A stretch of DNA of 64,000 bases from Vibrio sp. FE10 (GCF_030297155.1 NZ_AP028067.1:3224001-3288000), one strand, 5' to 3'; shown: positions 28,034 through 38,191, counted from the stretch's first letter. Notes: generated by a model not told the origin, from the letters alone. Translations and numbers: made by a program.

Positions 28034-28540
28034 TTAAGCCTTTAAAGCTTCAATGATAGCGCTGTAGTTTGGCTCTTCAGTCACTTCAGCGACCAATTCA
28101 CTGTGTACCACAACGTTGTTTGCATCCAACAGGATAATTGCGCGAGCTGACAAACCAGACAAAGCATGCTCTTCGAATTGAGTACCAAAGGCTTTTAGTA
28201 GCTCAGGGTTCTTGAATACTGATAGCTGCTCAACACCTGTCACTGCTTCTTTCTCTTGGAAACGAGCAAGTGCGAATGGCAGATCGGTTGAAACCGTGTA
28301 GATATCTACAGAATCTGATTTCAGTTCCGCTAACTCAGAGATAGCTTTAGTGCTGCTTGAGCATACTGGCGTATCAACACTTGGGAACAAGTAAATCAGT
28401 TTAAACTCAGCCGCTTTGTCTGAGATAGTTAACGGAGCTAGCGATACTGTTGTCATCGAAGGTGTTGTCAGTACTTCGCCCTTTTGTGGGAAATCACCCG
28501 CTAGTGCAATCTTGTCGCCTAAAAATGTCACTGTGTTCAT
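28034..28540 (-). CDS. tpx: Thiol peroxidase (Tpx-type peroxiredoxin) with a single cysteine
   Basis: The 168-residue protein has exactly the length of E. coli Tpx and its architecture: an N-terminal beta-hairpin, the peroxidatic motif SVDTPVCSSST with Cys60, STDLPFALARF, and the C-terminal LVAEVTEEPNYSAIIEALKA. Tpx normally reduces hydroperoxides using a resolving cysteine at position 95; here that position is Gln95 and no second cysteine exists in the protein. It should therefore work as a one-cysteine enzyme needing an external thiol partner. An AAAGGA ribosome site precedes the ATG. It lies in the accessory-looking stretch between alaS and recA. Confidence 0.9.
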   Translation of the reverse strand: MNTVTFLGDKIALAGDFPQKGEVLTTPSMTTVSLAPLTISDKAAEFKLIYLFPSVDTPVCSSSTKAISELAELKSDSVDIYTVSTDLPFALARFQEKEAVTGVEQLSVFKNPELLKAFGTQFEEHALSGLSARAIILLDANNVVVHSELVAEVTEEPNYSAIIEALKA

Positions 28541-28710
28541 TATTTCTTCCTTTCAATGTAATTATAATCTTGCTGTTCTAGCTGACTGTGTTGCCTTTGT
28601 TTAAAGACATTCAAATCAAACATGAACATCTTTAATTTATATTTCACTTAGAAATTGAACCTCAGGAGTCAGCGTAAATATCTGACAACCTTCAAATTCA
28701 AAATCTACGT

Positions 28711-28989
28711 TTAGACAACTTCAATGACTTTTCTAATTGAAGTCAGAATAGGAACGGCATCATCAAAACCAACAGAAAGTGAAAAATCGATCTCTTCATC
28801 GATATATTGTTGTGCAACCTTTACTAAGGTCACCTTATCGCGTTGCTCAAGGCTTTTATCAGTGTCGGTAAAAATCTTTATTAAAGACTTAACGACATCC
28901 AATTGAAAAGACTCAACGGAGGTCACTTCTTTGTACTCTTCTAACAGGGTCTTCACTGATTCCGAGTTTTTCTGTTTAATTTCGGGCAT
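28711..28989 (-). CDS. Small unknown helical protein
   Basis: This 92-residue, acidic protein is not recognised. It has no signal peptide, membrane segment or cysteine and is predicted by eye to be nearly all alpha-helical (VESFQLDVVKSLIKIF, DKVTLVKVAQQYIDEEI, DAVPILTSIRKVIEVV). Upstream, TAGG lies almost against the ATG, so the ribosome site is poor and the start is uncertain. It lies between tpx and the divergent ToxR-like gene, with 170-180 bases free on each side. Coding status is plausible from composition and length only. Confidence 0.55.
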   Translation of the reverse strand: MPEIKQKNSESVKTLLEEYKEVTSVESFQLDVVKSLIKIFTDTDKSLEQRDKVTLVKVAQQYIDEEIDFSLSVGFDDAVPILTSIRKVIEVV

Positions 28990-29168
28990 CCTATTTACCT
29001 ATAAAACAACAATTAGTAATCGAGCTATCATCAAAACTCGTGGCGGCATAACGTTAGCAACCACCTTTGGCTTTCGCTACAAACCATTGCCAAACAAAAA
29101 TATAACCAGATAACTAAATGTAATTTTTATATAACCAATGACGTTTTACAGTTACAGACTGGCCTCCT

Positions 29169-30131
29169 ATGCTTAAAGTACCGCCCGCAAAAGCCAACAT
29201 GAACACTGCATACAAGCCCATGAATCACACAAGTAATATCACTGACCACATCGTTATCAATAACAAAATGAGGACGATCACACAGATTCTGTCTGATACT
29301 ACGATCAGCATGCGCCCGTTGCCGTTTAAGGTTCTTGTGTATCTGTTAGAGCACCAAGATCAGTGCATATCTCGAGACGAATTATTTGAAGAGTGTTGGC
29401 AAGGTGTACTGGTCACCGATCAGTCACTGACCAACACCATTAGCTACATTAGAAAGGTCATCAAAAATTTAGACACTGATGAGTTAGAGCTCAAAACGAT
29501 AAGTAAGAAAGGATACTCACTTTCAGTCATCCCAAATAAGCAATCTCAAGCACCAAATGCCCCTCAAACTGAAAACCGAGATGTGACAGAAGCAATGCCT
29601 GAGGCTGGTATTTTAGGTAATGCGTTAGGAGTTGGGTTTGAAGTAGAAGTTGATAAAAGAACTGATCACCTACGACAACCAATCAACAACGAACAAGCCA
29701 ACCCAAGATTCCCTCATCAATTTGCGATAAGTTTATGTGCTCTATGGTTTGGCATCATTCTGGTCGCCTATTACTTTATTCATTACAGCAATGAACAAGC
29801 GCCATTCCTGAACAAAGAGCGCTACCAACCCTATCAATTCGGCAGTGCGACGCTTTACCTCAGTGACGATTCACAGAAGGTATCTTCAACTGAAATGAAG
29901 GTCTATATAGATGGCTTAGAACTGTCGCAATGCAATGTAAAAAGTATCTACATTCGAGTTAGCAATTCAGCATACAGAGACAACATTGTTTCGATGTATG
30001 CCTTTGTCTTTACCAACAATAGAAAAAGCCAAAACATATTTAAGCAGAAGCTAGATAACATCAATCTCTATCACTCCATCATTACACCGTTACTGAACTC
30101 TTTTTACTGTAAGGGTAAGCCTCAAAAGTGA
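29169..30131 (+). CDS. ToxR-like membrane-anchored transcription regulator
   Basis: The 320-residue protein has the ToxR layout. A winged helix-turn-helix of the OmpR/ToxR type occupies about residues 30-120 (MRPLPFKVLVYLLEH, RDELFEECWQG, TNTISYIRKVIKNL, TISKKGYSLSV). A flexible linker follows, then a single membrane helix (about 186-206) and a periplasmic domain with two cysteines (255 and 314) that could pair. Such proteins bind DNA while sensing the periplasm, usually with a ToxS/TcpH/VtrC-type partner. No partner follows directly; the membrane-anchored unknown protein at 27.3-27.8 kb is the only local candidate. The start is uncertain: ATGs at 29169, 29199, 29220 and 29268 all lack a good ribosome site. 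Regulon unknown. Confidence 0.85.
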   Translation: MLKVPPAKANMNTAYKPMNHTSNITDHIVINNKMRTITQILSDTTISMRPLPFKVLVYLLEHQDQCISRDELFEECWQGVLVTDQSLTNTISYIRKVIKNLDTDELELKTISKKGYSLSVIPNKQSQAPNAPQTENRDVTEAMPEAGILGNALGVGFEVEVDKRTDHLRQPINNEQANPRFPHQFAISLCALWFGIILVAYYFIHYSNEQAPFLNKERYQPYQFGSATLYLSDDSQKVSSTEMKVYIDGLELSQCNVKSIYIRVSNSAYRDNIVSMYAFVFTNNRKSQNIFKQKLDNINLYHSIITPLLNSFYCKGKPQK

Positions 30132-30204
30132 TTAGGGTTTAAGGTTTAGGGAATGAAGAAATGAAATCGCACGATACAACTCAAAACTAAATCCGCCCCA
30201 ATAA

Positions 30205-30234
30205 AAAAGCCCCGCATAAAATATGCGAGGCTTT
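30205..30234 (-). terminator. Terminator of recA
   Basis: On the minus strand AAAGCCTCGCATA and TATGCGGGGCTTT pair with one mismatch, followed by TTTTTATT. It lies about 55 bases beyond the recA stop, and also faces the end of the ToxR-like gene on the plus strand. Confidence 0.88.
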
Positions 30235-30288
30235 CTACTCTTTCAAAACGGATGTTTCTTTAAAACACCCGCTCTATAAAACGTTAGC

Positions 30289-31329
30289 TTATAGCTCTTC
30301 GTTTTCTTCTTCTTTCTCTGCGCCTTTCTCTTCAAGAACAGCAGGAGTCAGTAGCAATTCACGAAGCTTAGTGTCAAGTTCCAGAGCGATCTCTGGGTTT
30401 TCACGTAGGTGCTTACAAGAGTTCGATTTACCTTGGCCGATCTTGTCGCCTTTGTAGCTGTACCAAGCGCCCGCTTTCTCTACTAGCTTATTCTTAACAC
30501 CTAAATCGATAAGCTCACCTTCGCGGTTGAAGCCTTTACCGTAAAGGATTTGAGTTTCAGCTTGTTTGAATGGTGCAGCAATCTTGTTCTTAACAACCTT
30601 GATACGAGTCTCGTTACCAACAACTTCATCACCATCTTTGATTGCACCAGTACGGCGGATATCAAGACGAACAGATGCGTAGAACTTAAGTGCATTACCA
30701 CCTGTTGTTGTTTCTGGGTTACCAAACATTACACCAATCTTCATACGGATTTGGTTAATGAAGATAGCCATACAGTTAGACTGCTTAAGGTTACCTGTTA
30801 GCTTACGCATTGCTTGAGAAAGCATACGTGCTTGAAGACCCATGTGGCTATCGCCCATTTCGCCTTCGATCTCAGCTTTAGGTGTTAGTGCAGCAACCGA
30901 GTCAATAACAAGAACATCAATAGCACCTGAACGAGCCAATGCATCACAGATTTCTAGAGCTTGTTCCCCCGTATCTGGTTGAGATACAAGCAAAGCATCG
31001 ATATCAACACCAAGCTTTTGAGCGTAGATAGGGTCAAGTGCGTGTTCCGCATCAACGAATGCACACGTTTTGCCTACTTTCTGCGCTGCAGCAATAAGCT
31101 CAAGCGTTAGCGTTGTTTTACCTGATGATTCTGGACCGTAAACTTCAACGATACGTCCCATCGGTAGGCCACCAGCACCCAGTGCGATATCTAGAGATAG
31201 AGAACCTGTAGAAATAGTTTCTACGTCCATTGTACGGTTATCACCAAGACGCATGATCGAACCTTTACCAAATTGCTTTTCAATCTGACCAAGGGCTGCG
31301 GCTAACGCTTTTTGTTTATTCTCGTCCAT
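30289..31329 (-). CDS. recA: Recombinase RecA
   Basis: RecA forms filaments on single-stranded DNA, catalyses strand exchange and triggers LexA self-cleavage. Walker [10 protein letters not shown] (near residue 67), Walker [10 protein letters not shown], loop L1/L2 ([36 protein letters not shown]) and an acidic C-terminal tail ([12 protein letters not shown]) are all present in 346 residues. ATG 31329 is chosen with GGAG seven bases upstream; a GTG 12 bases earlier is in frame but less likely. A LexA box overlaps the promoter at 31412-31439. recX does not follow. Confidence 0.98.
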   Translation of the reverse strand: MDENKQKALAAALGQIEKQFGKGSIMRLGDNRTMDVETISTGSLSLDIALGAGGLPMGRIVEVYGPESSGKTTLTLELIAAAQKVGKTCAFVDAEHALDPIYAQKLGVDIDALLVSQPDTGEQALEICDALARSGAIDVLVIDSVAALTPKAEIEGEMGDSHMGLQARMLSQAMRKLTGNLKQSNCMAIFINQIRMKIGVMFGNPETTTGGNALKFYASVRLDIRRTGAIKDGDEVVGNETRIKVVKNKIAAPFKQAETQILYGKGFNREGELIDLGVKNKLVEKAGAWYSYKGDKIGQGKSNSCKHLRENPEIALELDTKLRELLLTPAVLEEKGAEKEEENEEL

Positions 31330-31411
31330 TTCTATCTCCACATAATCGGTTGTCTCAACAAGCGACTTAGAATCTATTTCTAACCCACAAAGGGGTGACT
31401 AATTGGCTTTT

Positions 31412-31439
31412 ATTATACTGTTGATTCATACAGTGTCTA
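31412..31439 (-). promoter_or_regulatory. recA promoter with LexA (SOS) box
   Basis: The 20 bases 31416-31435 read TACTGTTGATTCATACAGTG, matching the LexA consensus CTG-N10-CAG with its flanking TA. On the minus strand TAGACA (31434-31439) and TATAAT (31412-31417) form a promoter with a 16-base spacer, so LexA would sit directly over the promoter. It lies 83 bases upstream of the recA start. Confidence 0.93.
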
Positions 31440-31468
31440 TACCTGTGTGAAAATAATTTGTACAAATG

Positions 31469-31963
31469 TTATTTGTCTTCCATTGATAGGTAATCATAAA
31501 TAACTTGCAGGGCATGGTGCGTGGCTTGTTGGCGTACTTGTGATCTATCGCCTGTAAAAACATGCGTTGCTACTTTGTTCCATCCATTTGCAGCCTTCCA
31601 AGCAAAACAGACTGTACCAACGGGCTTCTCTTCTGTGCCGCCGCCAGGGCCAGCAATGCCGCTGATCGATACAGAAATAGTGCCGTTTGAATGTTGCAGC
31701 GCCCCGTGAGCCATTTCTATAACCACCGGCTCACTCACGGCACCAAACTCAACTAAGGTTTCAAGCTGAACACCAATCATCTCTTGTTTCGCTTCATTAC
31801 TGTAGGTCACGAAAGCACGGTCAAACCAAGCCGAGCTACCAGCAATATCGGTTACCGCGCTAGCAACGCCACCGCCAGTGCAAGATTCAGCCGTCACTAA
31901 TACATGTTTATGTTTCGCAAGTAAGTGTCCGAGTTTTTCACTAAGAGCTTGAGTCGTCTGCAT
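31469..31963 (-). CDS. pncC: Nicotinamide-nucleotide amidase (CinA C-terminal family)
   Basis: PncC deamidates nicotinamide mononucleotide to nicotinic acid mononucleotide in pyridine-nucleotide recycling. The 164-residue protein is the stand-alone CinA C-terminal domain (YgaD/PncC), with [21 protein letters not shown] near residue 25 (shown here as its start), the [15 protein letters not shown] block and [21 protein letters not shown] near 110. It is divergent from mutS and upstream of recA, the E. coli arrangement. Confidence 0.93.
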   Translation of the reverse strand: MQTTQALSEKLGHLLAKHKHVLVTAESCTGGGVASAVTDIAGSSAWFDRAFVTYSNEAKQEMIGVQLETLVEFGAVSEPVVIEMAHGALQHSNGTISVSISGIAGPGGGTEEKPVGTVCFAWKAANGWNKVATHVFTGDRSQVRQQATHHALQVIYDYLSMEDK

Positions 31964-32086
31964 CTTTGGCTTCCCTTATCTAGATGTATATCATTTGGAT
32001 TTGCATCTTTTCGCATGTGTCGCTTTTCGCACGAAACGCTTTCACGTATCCTAAGCCGCAATAGAAATAAACGAAAGAAGTTAACT

Positions 32087-34648
32087 GTGAAAGCCGATCA
32101 AAAACATACTCCTATGATGCAGCAGTACCTAAAACTAAAAGCAGAAAATCCAGAAATTTTGCTGTTCTACCGCATGGGAGATTTCTACGAGCTTTTCTAC
32201 GATGATGCTAAAAAGGCCTCTCAACTCCTCGATATTTCGCTAACCAAGCGTGGCTCTTCAAACGGTGAGCCTATTCCTATGGCTGGCGTTCCATACCACG
32301 CCGTTGAAGGTTACCTGGCGAAGTTAGTGCAGTTGGGCGAGTCCGTAGCGATTTGTGAGCAGATTGGTAATCCAGCAACTTCAAAGGGCCCGGTTGATCG
32401 CGCTGTCGTAAGAATAGTGACACCGGGAACTGTAACGGATGAAGCATTGCTTTCTGAGCGTATTGATAACTTAATTGCCTCCATTTACCACCACAATGGT
32501 AAATTTGGCTACGCGACGCTTGATATTACTTCTGGCCGATTCCAGCTATGTGAGCCGGAAACCGAAGAAGCGATGGCGGCAGAGCTACAAAGAACATCAC
32601 CACGTGAACTGCTATTCCCTGAAGATTTCGAACCCGTAAATTTGATGGCAAGTCGTAATGGCAATCGCCGTCGTCCGGTATGGGAATTTGAATTAGATAC
32701 CGCCAAGCAACAACTCAATCAACAATTTGGTACTCGTGATCTCGTTGGTTTTGGCGTTGAAAGCGCAAAACTAGGTTTATGCGCTGCGGGCTGTTTGATT
32801 CAATATGTAAAAGACACGCAACGTACTGCTCTTCCACATATCCGTTCACTTACAATGGATAAGCAAGATCACTCAGTGATCCTTGATGCGGCTACTCGCC
32901 GTAATTTGGAGATTACCCAAAATCTTAGTGGCGGCACAGACAACACCCTAGCCGAAGTACTTGATCACACTGCGACTGCTATGGGTAGCCGCATGCTTAA
33001 GCGTTGGTTGCATCAACCCATGCGTAATATTTCAGCTCTTGATCAACGCTTAGATGCGATTGGTGAAATGAAAGAGTTGGCTCTGTTTACTGAGTTACAA
33101 CCAACGCTGAAACAGATCGGTGATATCGAGCGTATTCTTGCGCGTCTTGCCCTTCGTTCTGCTCGTCCACGTGATATGGCTCGACTTCGCCAAGCAATGG
33201 AATACCTACCAGAGCTTGCAGAAACGCTGACGCAACTTAAGCACCCATACCTGACTCAGCTTGCTCAGTATGCATCTCCTGTGGATGAAGTATCAGAGCT
33301 GCTTGAGCGTGCTATCAAAGAAAACCCACCGGTGGTGATCCGCGATGGCGGTGTGATAGCTGAAGGCTACAACGCAGAACTCGACGAATGGCGCGACCTT
33401 GCAGCGGGTGCAACCGAGTTTTTGGATAAGCTTGAGCAAGAAGAGCGTGAACGTCACGGTATCGACACGCTTAAAGTTGGCTACAACAACGTACACGGTT
33501 TCTTCATTCAAGTTAGCCGCGGACAAAGCCATCTTGTGCCACCACACTATGTTCGCCGTCAAACACTGAAAAATGCAGAACGCTACATAATTCCTGAGCT
33601 GAAAGAGCACGAAGACAAAGTTCTCAGCTCTAAATCGAAAGCTCTAGCTATCGAGAAGAAGTTATGGGAAGAGCTGTTTGATTTGTTACTGCCTTATCTA
33701 GAGCGACTACAAAACATTGCTTCTTCAGTGTCTCAACTGGATGTTCTACAAAACTTAGCTGAGCGTGCAGACACCCTTGATTACTGTCGTCCAACCATGA
33801 CAGAGTCTGCTGGTGTACACATTCAGGCGGGCCGTCACCCTGTTGTTGAACAAGTGATGGACGAACCGTTTATTGCGAACCCTATCGACCTCAATGATCA
33901 ACGTAAGATGCTGATCATCACGGGTCCAAACATGGGTGGTAAGTCGACCTACATGCGTCAGACCGCACTCATTGCGCTGATGGCTCACATCGGTTGTTAT
34001 GTTCCAGCAGAAAGCGCAACGATTGGTTCTATCGACCGTATCTTTACGCGTATTGGCGCATCCGATGATTTGGCTTCGGGTCGTTCAACCTTCATGGTTG
34101 AGATGACAGAAACCGCGAATATTCTGCACAACGCAACACCAAATAGCCTTGTGTTAATGGATGAAATCGGTCGTGGTACCAGTACTTACGATGGTCTATC
34201 TCTAGCTTGGGCAAGTGCTGAATGGCTAGCCAATCAAATCAATGCGATGACACTATTTGCAACGCACTACTTTGAGCTAACTGAGCTACCTAACCAAATT
34301 CCAACCTTAGCGAACGTACACTTAGATGCGGTTGAACACGGTGACAGCATTGCCTTTATGCATGCGGTTCAAGAAGGTGCAGCAAGTAAATCTTACGGCC
34401 TTGCGGTTGCTGGATTAGCTGGTGTACCTAAAGCGGTGATCAAAAACGCACGTGCGAAGCTGACTCAGCTAGAGGCATTGAGTATCGACTCTCCGACATC
34501 AAAGCCAAGTGGCGTTGATATCGCGAACCAACTGAGCCTGATACCTGAACCAAGCGAAGTAGAACAAGCACTTGCGAATGTTGATCCCGATGATCTAACC
34601 CCTCGCCAAGCATTAGAAGAACTCTACCGCTTGAAGAAGTTGCTTTAG
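32087..34648 (+). CDS. mutS: DNA mismatch repair protein MutS
   Basis: MutS recognises base mismatches and small loops and recruits MutL. With the GTG start at 32087 the protein is 853 residues, the same as E. coli; the upstream open frame overlaps pncC and the intergenic region and is not part of the gene. The mismatch-binding motif [11 protein letters not shown] (Phe-X-Glu) lies near residue 35; the ATPase contains [17 protein letters not shown] near 612, DELGRGT-like [12 protein letters not shown] near 692, and a C-terminal tetramer region. It is convergent with rpoS. Confidence 0.97.
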   Translation: MKADQKHTPMMQQYLKLKAENPEILLFYRMGDFYELFYDDAKKASQLLDISLTKRGSSNGEPIPMAGVPYHAVEGYLAKLVQLGESVAICEQIGNPATSKGPVDRAVVRIVTPGTVTDEALLSERIDNLIASIYHHNGKFGYATLDITSGRFQLCEPETEEAMAAELQRTSPRELLFPEDFEPVNLMASRNGNRRRPVWEFELDTAKQQLNQQFGTRDLVGFGVESAKLGLCAAGCLIQYVKDTQRTALPHIRSLTMDKQDHSVILDAATRRNLEITQNLSGGTDNTLAEVLDHTATAMGSRMLKRWLHQPMRNISALDQRLDAIGEMKELALFTELQPTLKQIGDIERILARLALRSARPRDMARLRQAMEYLPELAETLTQLKHPYLTQLAQYASPVDEVSELLERAIKENPPVVIRDGGVIAEGYNAELDEWRDLAAGATEFLDKLEQEERERHGIDTLKVGYNNVHGFFIQVSRGQSHLVPPHYVRRQTLKNAERYIIPELKEHEDKVLSSKSKALAIEKKLWEELFDLLLPYLERLQNIASSVSQLDVLQNLAERADTLDYCRPTMTESAGVHIQAGRHPVVEQVMDEPFIANPIDLNDQRKMLIITGPNMGGKSTYMRQTALIALMAHIGCYVPAESATIGSIDRIFTRIGASDDLASGRSTFMVEMTETANILHNATPNSLVLMDEIGRGTSTYDGLSLAWASAEWLANQINAMTLFATHYFELTELPNQIPTLANVHLDAVEHGDSIAFMHAVQEGAASKSYGLAVAGLAGVPKAVIKNARAKLTQLEALSIDSPTSKPSGVDIANQLSLIPEPSEVEQALANVDPDDLTPRQALEELYRLKKLL

Positions 34649-34724
34649 TCTCTTTCCAAATAGCTGGTTATTGTCGTTTTGTACTGTCGTTTGAGTGGGC
34701 AGCATCAAATACAAAAGCCATAAA

Positions 34725-34755
34725 CAAAAAAACGCTGACTTAAAGTCAGCGTTTT
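34725..34755. terminator. Bidirectional terminator between mutS and rpoS
   Basis: ACGCTGAC and GTCAGCGT pair, extended by A and T runs on both sides, so it can end mutS on the plus strand and rpoS on the minus strand. Confidence 0.92.
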
Positions 34756-34792
34756 TATTTGTCTTCTATTCAAAGAAACATCATCAGTTCAT

Positions 34793-35773
34793 TTAGTCGT
34801 TTTCTACGTTGAACAGATTTTCCATGTTCAAGCCTTGCTTGATTAGAATCTCACGTAGACGACGAAGACCTTCAACTTGGATTTGACGAACACGTTCACG
34901 AGTCAGGCTGATTTCACGGCCTACTTCTTCTAATGTTGACGGTTCGTAGCCAAGTAATCCAAAGCGACGCGCAAGCACCTCTTTCTGCTTAGGATTCAGC
35001 TCATCAAGCCAGAAAATCAACGAGTTCTTGATATCGCTATCTTGAGTTGAAACCTCTGGATCTGAATTGTTGATGTCCGGAATAATATCCAGTAGCGCTT
35101 TCTCACCATCACCACCAATCGGCGTATCAACGGAGCTCACTCTTTCGTTTAGACGAAGCATCTTACTCACATCACCAACTGGTTTATCTAGCTTAGAAGC
35201 GATCTCTTCAGCCGTTGGTTCGTGGTCAAGTTTTTGTGATAGCTCTCGCGCAGTACGCAGGTAGATGTTCAGCTCTTTCACAACATGAATTGGCAAACGG
35301 ATAGTGCGAGTCTGATTCATTAGTGCACGTTCAATGGTTTGACGAATCCACCATGTCGCGTAAGTTGAGAAGCGGAAGCCACGCTCTGGGTCAAACTTCT
35401 CTACGGCGCGAATCAAACCTAGGTTGCCTTCTTCAATAAGATCGAGAAGTGCAAGACCACGGTTGCTATAACGACGAGAAATTTTTACCACCAAACGCAG
35501 GTTACTTTCGATCATGCGTTTGCGTGCTGCTTCATCACCGCGTAGAGCTCGACGTGCATAAAGCACTTCTTCTTCAGCGGTTAATAGTGGTGAGAAACCG
35601 ATTTCGCCTAAGTAGAGTTGAGTAGCATCTAAACTCTTAGATGTAACTTCAGTCTCTTCTTTCGTTTCGGCTTTCTTTTTGACTGTTCGTTTTGCTTTTC
35701 CAAGAGCTTCCGGTTCCGTGGTTGCTTGGTTAAGATCGAACTCTTCTTTGGTTACTGCATTGCTTATACTCAT
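34793..35773 (-). CDS. rpoS: RNA polymerase sigma factor RpoS
   Basis: RpoS (sigma-38) directs stationary-phase and general stress transcription. The 326-residue protein has the region 1.2-2 block ([29 protein letters not shown], here described by its start), the core-binding [18 protein letters not shown], the -10 recognition [16 protein letters not shown] and the -35 helix-turn-helix [22 protein letters not shown] 35773 is preceded by a very strong GGGGGAGG site. It follows nlpD, inside which its main promoter usually lies. Confidence 0.97.
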   Translation of the reverse strand: MSISNAVTKEEFDLNQATTEPEALGKAKRTVKKKAETKEETEVTSKSLDATQLYLGEIGFSPLLTAEEEVLYARRALRGDEAARKRMIESNLRLVVKISRRYSNRGLALLDLIEEGNLGLIRAVEKFDPERGFRFSTYATWWIRQTIERALMNQTRTIRLPIHVVKELNIYLRTARELSQKLDHEPTAEEIASKLDKPVGDVSKMLRLNERVSSVDTPIGGDGEKALLDIIPDINNSDPEVSTQDSDIKNSLIFWLDELNPKQKEVLARRFGLLGYEPSTLEEVGREISLTRERVRQIQVEGLRRLREILIKQGLNMENLFNVEND

Positions 35774-35870
35774 AACGCCTCCCCCTGGCGAAATTAGCAT
35801 GACATTACAACTTCATATGTCGCTAAATGACTGTGTCACTCCATACAATACGTAATTTTGCATACTGTAT

Positions 35871-36785
35871 TTAAGGTAAATATCGTTTTGGATTTACGGA
35901 TTTACCTTGGTAACGAATCTCAAAGTGCAGCCTAACACTGCTGGCTCCAGAGCTTCCCATTGTTGCAATCTTCTGCCCTGGTTTCACACTTTGCCCTTCA
36001 GATACTAATAGTCGGTCGTTATGCGCGTATGCACTTAAGTAATTATCATTGTGCTTCACAATCACTAGATTGCCGTAGCCACGTAGTGCATTACCCGAAT
36101 AAACAACCGTTCCCCCTGCAGTAGATACTATTGGCTGACCTCGCTGTCCTGCTATGTCTATGCCTTTATTTCCTTGTTCGCCTACAGAGAAATTCTTTAT
36201 TACTCTCCCTTTAGTTGGCCATAACCATTTGGATACTTTATCACTTGTTGGTTTGGTGGACGGTGTAACATTCTGTTTACCTTTAGACCCAACATACTCC
36301 TTTGATTTGGATTGTTCAACCTTCTTTGGTGGATCTTTTTTCACCGGTTTGGCGGAAGTTTGCGCAGGCTTGGAATTAGAGTTTTTACTCTTTGCTGACG
36401 TGGTTTTTGGCTTACTGCTCGCAGACGCTGTCGTGGCCGCGGCTGCAGGAGCTACCACAGCAGCCGCAACGACCGTTGATTTACCATACGCTGGCGCGCT
36501 ATAGCTAGGACGCCATAACTTAAGCTTCTGTCCGGGATGAATAGTGTAAGGTGCTGCGAGGTTGTTATAACTCACAAGGTCTTTGACGTCTTTATTGGTG
36601 ACATAAGCAATGAAATAAAGGGTATCGCCTTTTTTGACTTCATAGTAACTGCCACGATAACTACCACGATCGATCGATGAGTAATTTTTGTTTAGGCTAG
36701 AAACTGGCGCAGGCGAGTTAGCCGCACACCCAACAAGTGCACAGCTAAGTAACAAAGTACTTCCTTTAAAAACCTTCGAACGCAT
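35871..36785 (-). CDS. nlpD: Murein hydrolase activator NlpD (lipoprotein)
   Basis: NlpD is an outer-membrane lipoprotein that activates the amidase AmiC at the division septum. The signal peptide ends in the lipobox ALVGC (cysteine at 20). A LysM peptidoglycan-binding domain follows (YEVKKGDTLYFIAYVT... IHPGQKLKL, about residues 48-90), then a long Ala/Ser/Lys-rich linker and a C-terminal M23 domain (about 195-304). The M23 zinc site is degenerate: the usual histidine in the GHxGxD motif is Asn (GNKGIDIAG), as expected for an activator without its own hydrolase activity. It precedes rpoS. Confidence 0.95.
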   Translation of the reverse strand: MRSKVFKGSTLLLSCALVGCAANSPAPVSSLNKNYSSIDRGSYRGSYYEVKKGDTLYFIAYVTNKDVKDLVSYNNLAAPYTIHPGQKLKLWRPSYSAPAYGKSTVVAAAVVAPAAAATTASASSKPKTTSAKSKNSNSKPAQTSAKPVKKDPPKKVEQSKSKEYVGSKGKQNVTPSTKPTSDKVSKWLWPTKGRVIKNFSVGEQGNKGIDIAGQRGQPIVSTAGGTVVYSGNALRGYGNLVIVKHNDNYLSAYAHNDRLLVSEGQSVKPGQKIATMGSSGASSVRLHFEIRYQGKSVNPKRYLP

Positions 36786-36820
36786 CGACTATCTATCCAC
36801 CTACACCATTAGTCTTGTTA

Positions 36821-37447
36821 TTAAGCTAGCTCACCAGGAACAAGAGGTACAAACCTTACCATTTCAATCACGCTGGATAAGAACTCATCACCATGGCGAA
36901 CGATTTTCAGCAACTGTTGTTCATCATCACCAACAGGAATCAACAAGCGACCACCATCTTTCAGCTGCTGTAGGAGTGCTTGAGGGATCGACTCCGCTGC
37001 TGCTGTTACAATAATGGCATCAAAAGGCGCCTTTGCAGCCCAGCCTTGCCAACCATCACCATGTTTGGTTGATATGTTGTAGAAATCGAGCTGTTTGAGA
37101 CGACGCTTAGCATCCCATTGCAATGATTTAATTCTTTCAACCGAATACACATGATCAACCAGTTGAGCCAAGACGGCCGTTTGATAGCCAGAACCCGTAC
37201 CGATTTCTAAAACACGGCTATTTTGCTGTAATTCTAGCAACTCTGTCATCTTAGCGACAATGTACGGCTGAGAAATCGTCTGGCCCTGTCCGATAGGAAG
37301 CGCATTATTATCATAGGCTTGATGATACATCGCCTGTGATAAAAAGCTCTCTCTCGGCAGTTGATAAATAGCATCAAGAACCTTTTGATCCTGAATACCA
37401 TTTTCAATCAGAAAAGTAATTAAGCGCTCTGCTTGAGGATTACTCAC
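36821..37447 (-). CDS. pcm: Protein-L-isoaspartate O-methyltransferase
   Basis: Pcm methylates abnormal isoaspartyl residues in aged proteins, allowing their repair. The 208 residues include the S-adenosylmethionine motif [16 protein letters not shown] near residue 80, with [13 protein letters not shown] before it, [21 protein letters not shown] and a conserved C-terminus. The start is GTG, directly abutting the surE TAA stop. The order surE-pcm-nlpD-rpoS is standard. Confidence 0.96.
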   Translation of the reverse strand: MSNPQAERLITFLIENGIQDQKVLDAIYQLPRESFLSQAMYHQAYDNNALPIGQGQTISQPYIVAKMTELLELQQNSRVLEIGTGSGYQTAVLAQLVDHVYSVERIKSLQWDAKRRLKQLDFYNISTKHGDGWQGWAAKAPFDAIIVTAAAESIPQALLQQLKDGGRLLIPVGDDEQQLLKIVRHGDEFLSSVIEMVRFVPLVPGELA

Positions 37448-38191
37448 TTACTTCTCCCCTAACCATGTTGTCATCGCACCTAGCGACTCATGCGCTGTCA
37501 GGTCAACTTGTAACGGTGTTACTGACACAAAGCCATGCTCGATAGCGTAAAAATCGGTGCCTTCACCCGCGTCTTGCTCTTTACCTGGAGGGCCAAGCCA
37601 ATAGATATCATGACCGCGTGGATCTTTTTGCTTAATCATATCTTCAGCATGATGACGAGCACCTAGGCGTGTCACCTGAGTGCCAGACAATTGCTCTAAA
37701 GCTAAATCAGGGATATTAACGTTTAACAGGCGATTGGTTGGGATTGGGTTTACTAAATGTTGTTCGACGATACGGCGAGCAATAGCCGCCGCTGTCTTAA
37801 AATGTTTTTTACCCACCAGAGAAAACGCCACCGATTGAACGCCTAAAAAGTGCCCTTCCATTGCGGCTGCCACTGTACCTGAATAAAGCACATCGTCACC
37901 CAAGTTAGCACCATGATTAATACCCGTTAATACCAGATCGGGCATATCATTCTTTAGCAGTTCATTTAACGCAAAATGTACACAGTCGGTCGGTGTTCCT
38001 TGTACCGAATATGTATTTTCGGTAATTTCTTGAACACGTAAAGGCTGTTCTAAAGTTAATGAATTTGAAGCGCCCGAGCGATTACGGTCAGGTGCAACAA
38101 TGATAATTTCAGCAAGATCACGTAATTCATTGGCCAGCTCATGAATACCTTGAGCGTGCACACCATCATCGTTGCTGAGTAAAATCTTCAT
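37448..38191 (-). CDS. surE: 5'/3'-nucleotidase SurE
   Basis: SurE is a metal-dependent phosphatase of nucleoside monophosphates, and of short polyphosphate, linked to stationary-phase survival. The protein (247 residues from ATG 38191) has the metal-binding N-terminus [16 protein letters not shown], the [11 protein letters not shown] motif and [31 protein letters not shown] lies eight bases before the chosen ATG; an upstream in-frame start at 38221 lacks support. It abuts pcm and follows truD. Confidence 0.95.
   Translation of the reverse strand: MKILLSNDDGVHAQGIHELANELRDLAEIIIVAPDRNRSGASNSLTLEQPLRVQEITENTYSVQGTPTDCVHFALNELLKNDMPDLVLTGINHGANLGDDVLYSGTVAAAMEGHFLGVQSVAFSLVGKKHFKTAAAIARRIVEQHLVNPIPTNRLLNVNIPDLALEQLSGTQVTRLGARHHAEDMIKQKDPRGHDIYWLGPPGKEQDAGEGTDFYAIEHGFVSVTPLQVDLTAHESLGAMTTWLGEK

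Noticed and set aside
31925..32086. Extended MutS N-terminus
   Set aside because: The extension overlaps the divergent pncC gene and has no similarity to MutS; GTG 32087 gives the standard 853-residue protein.
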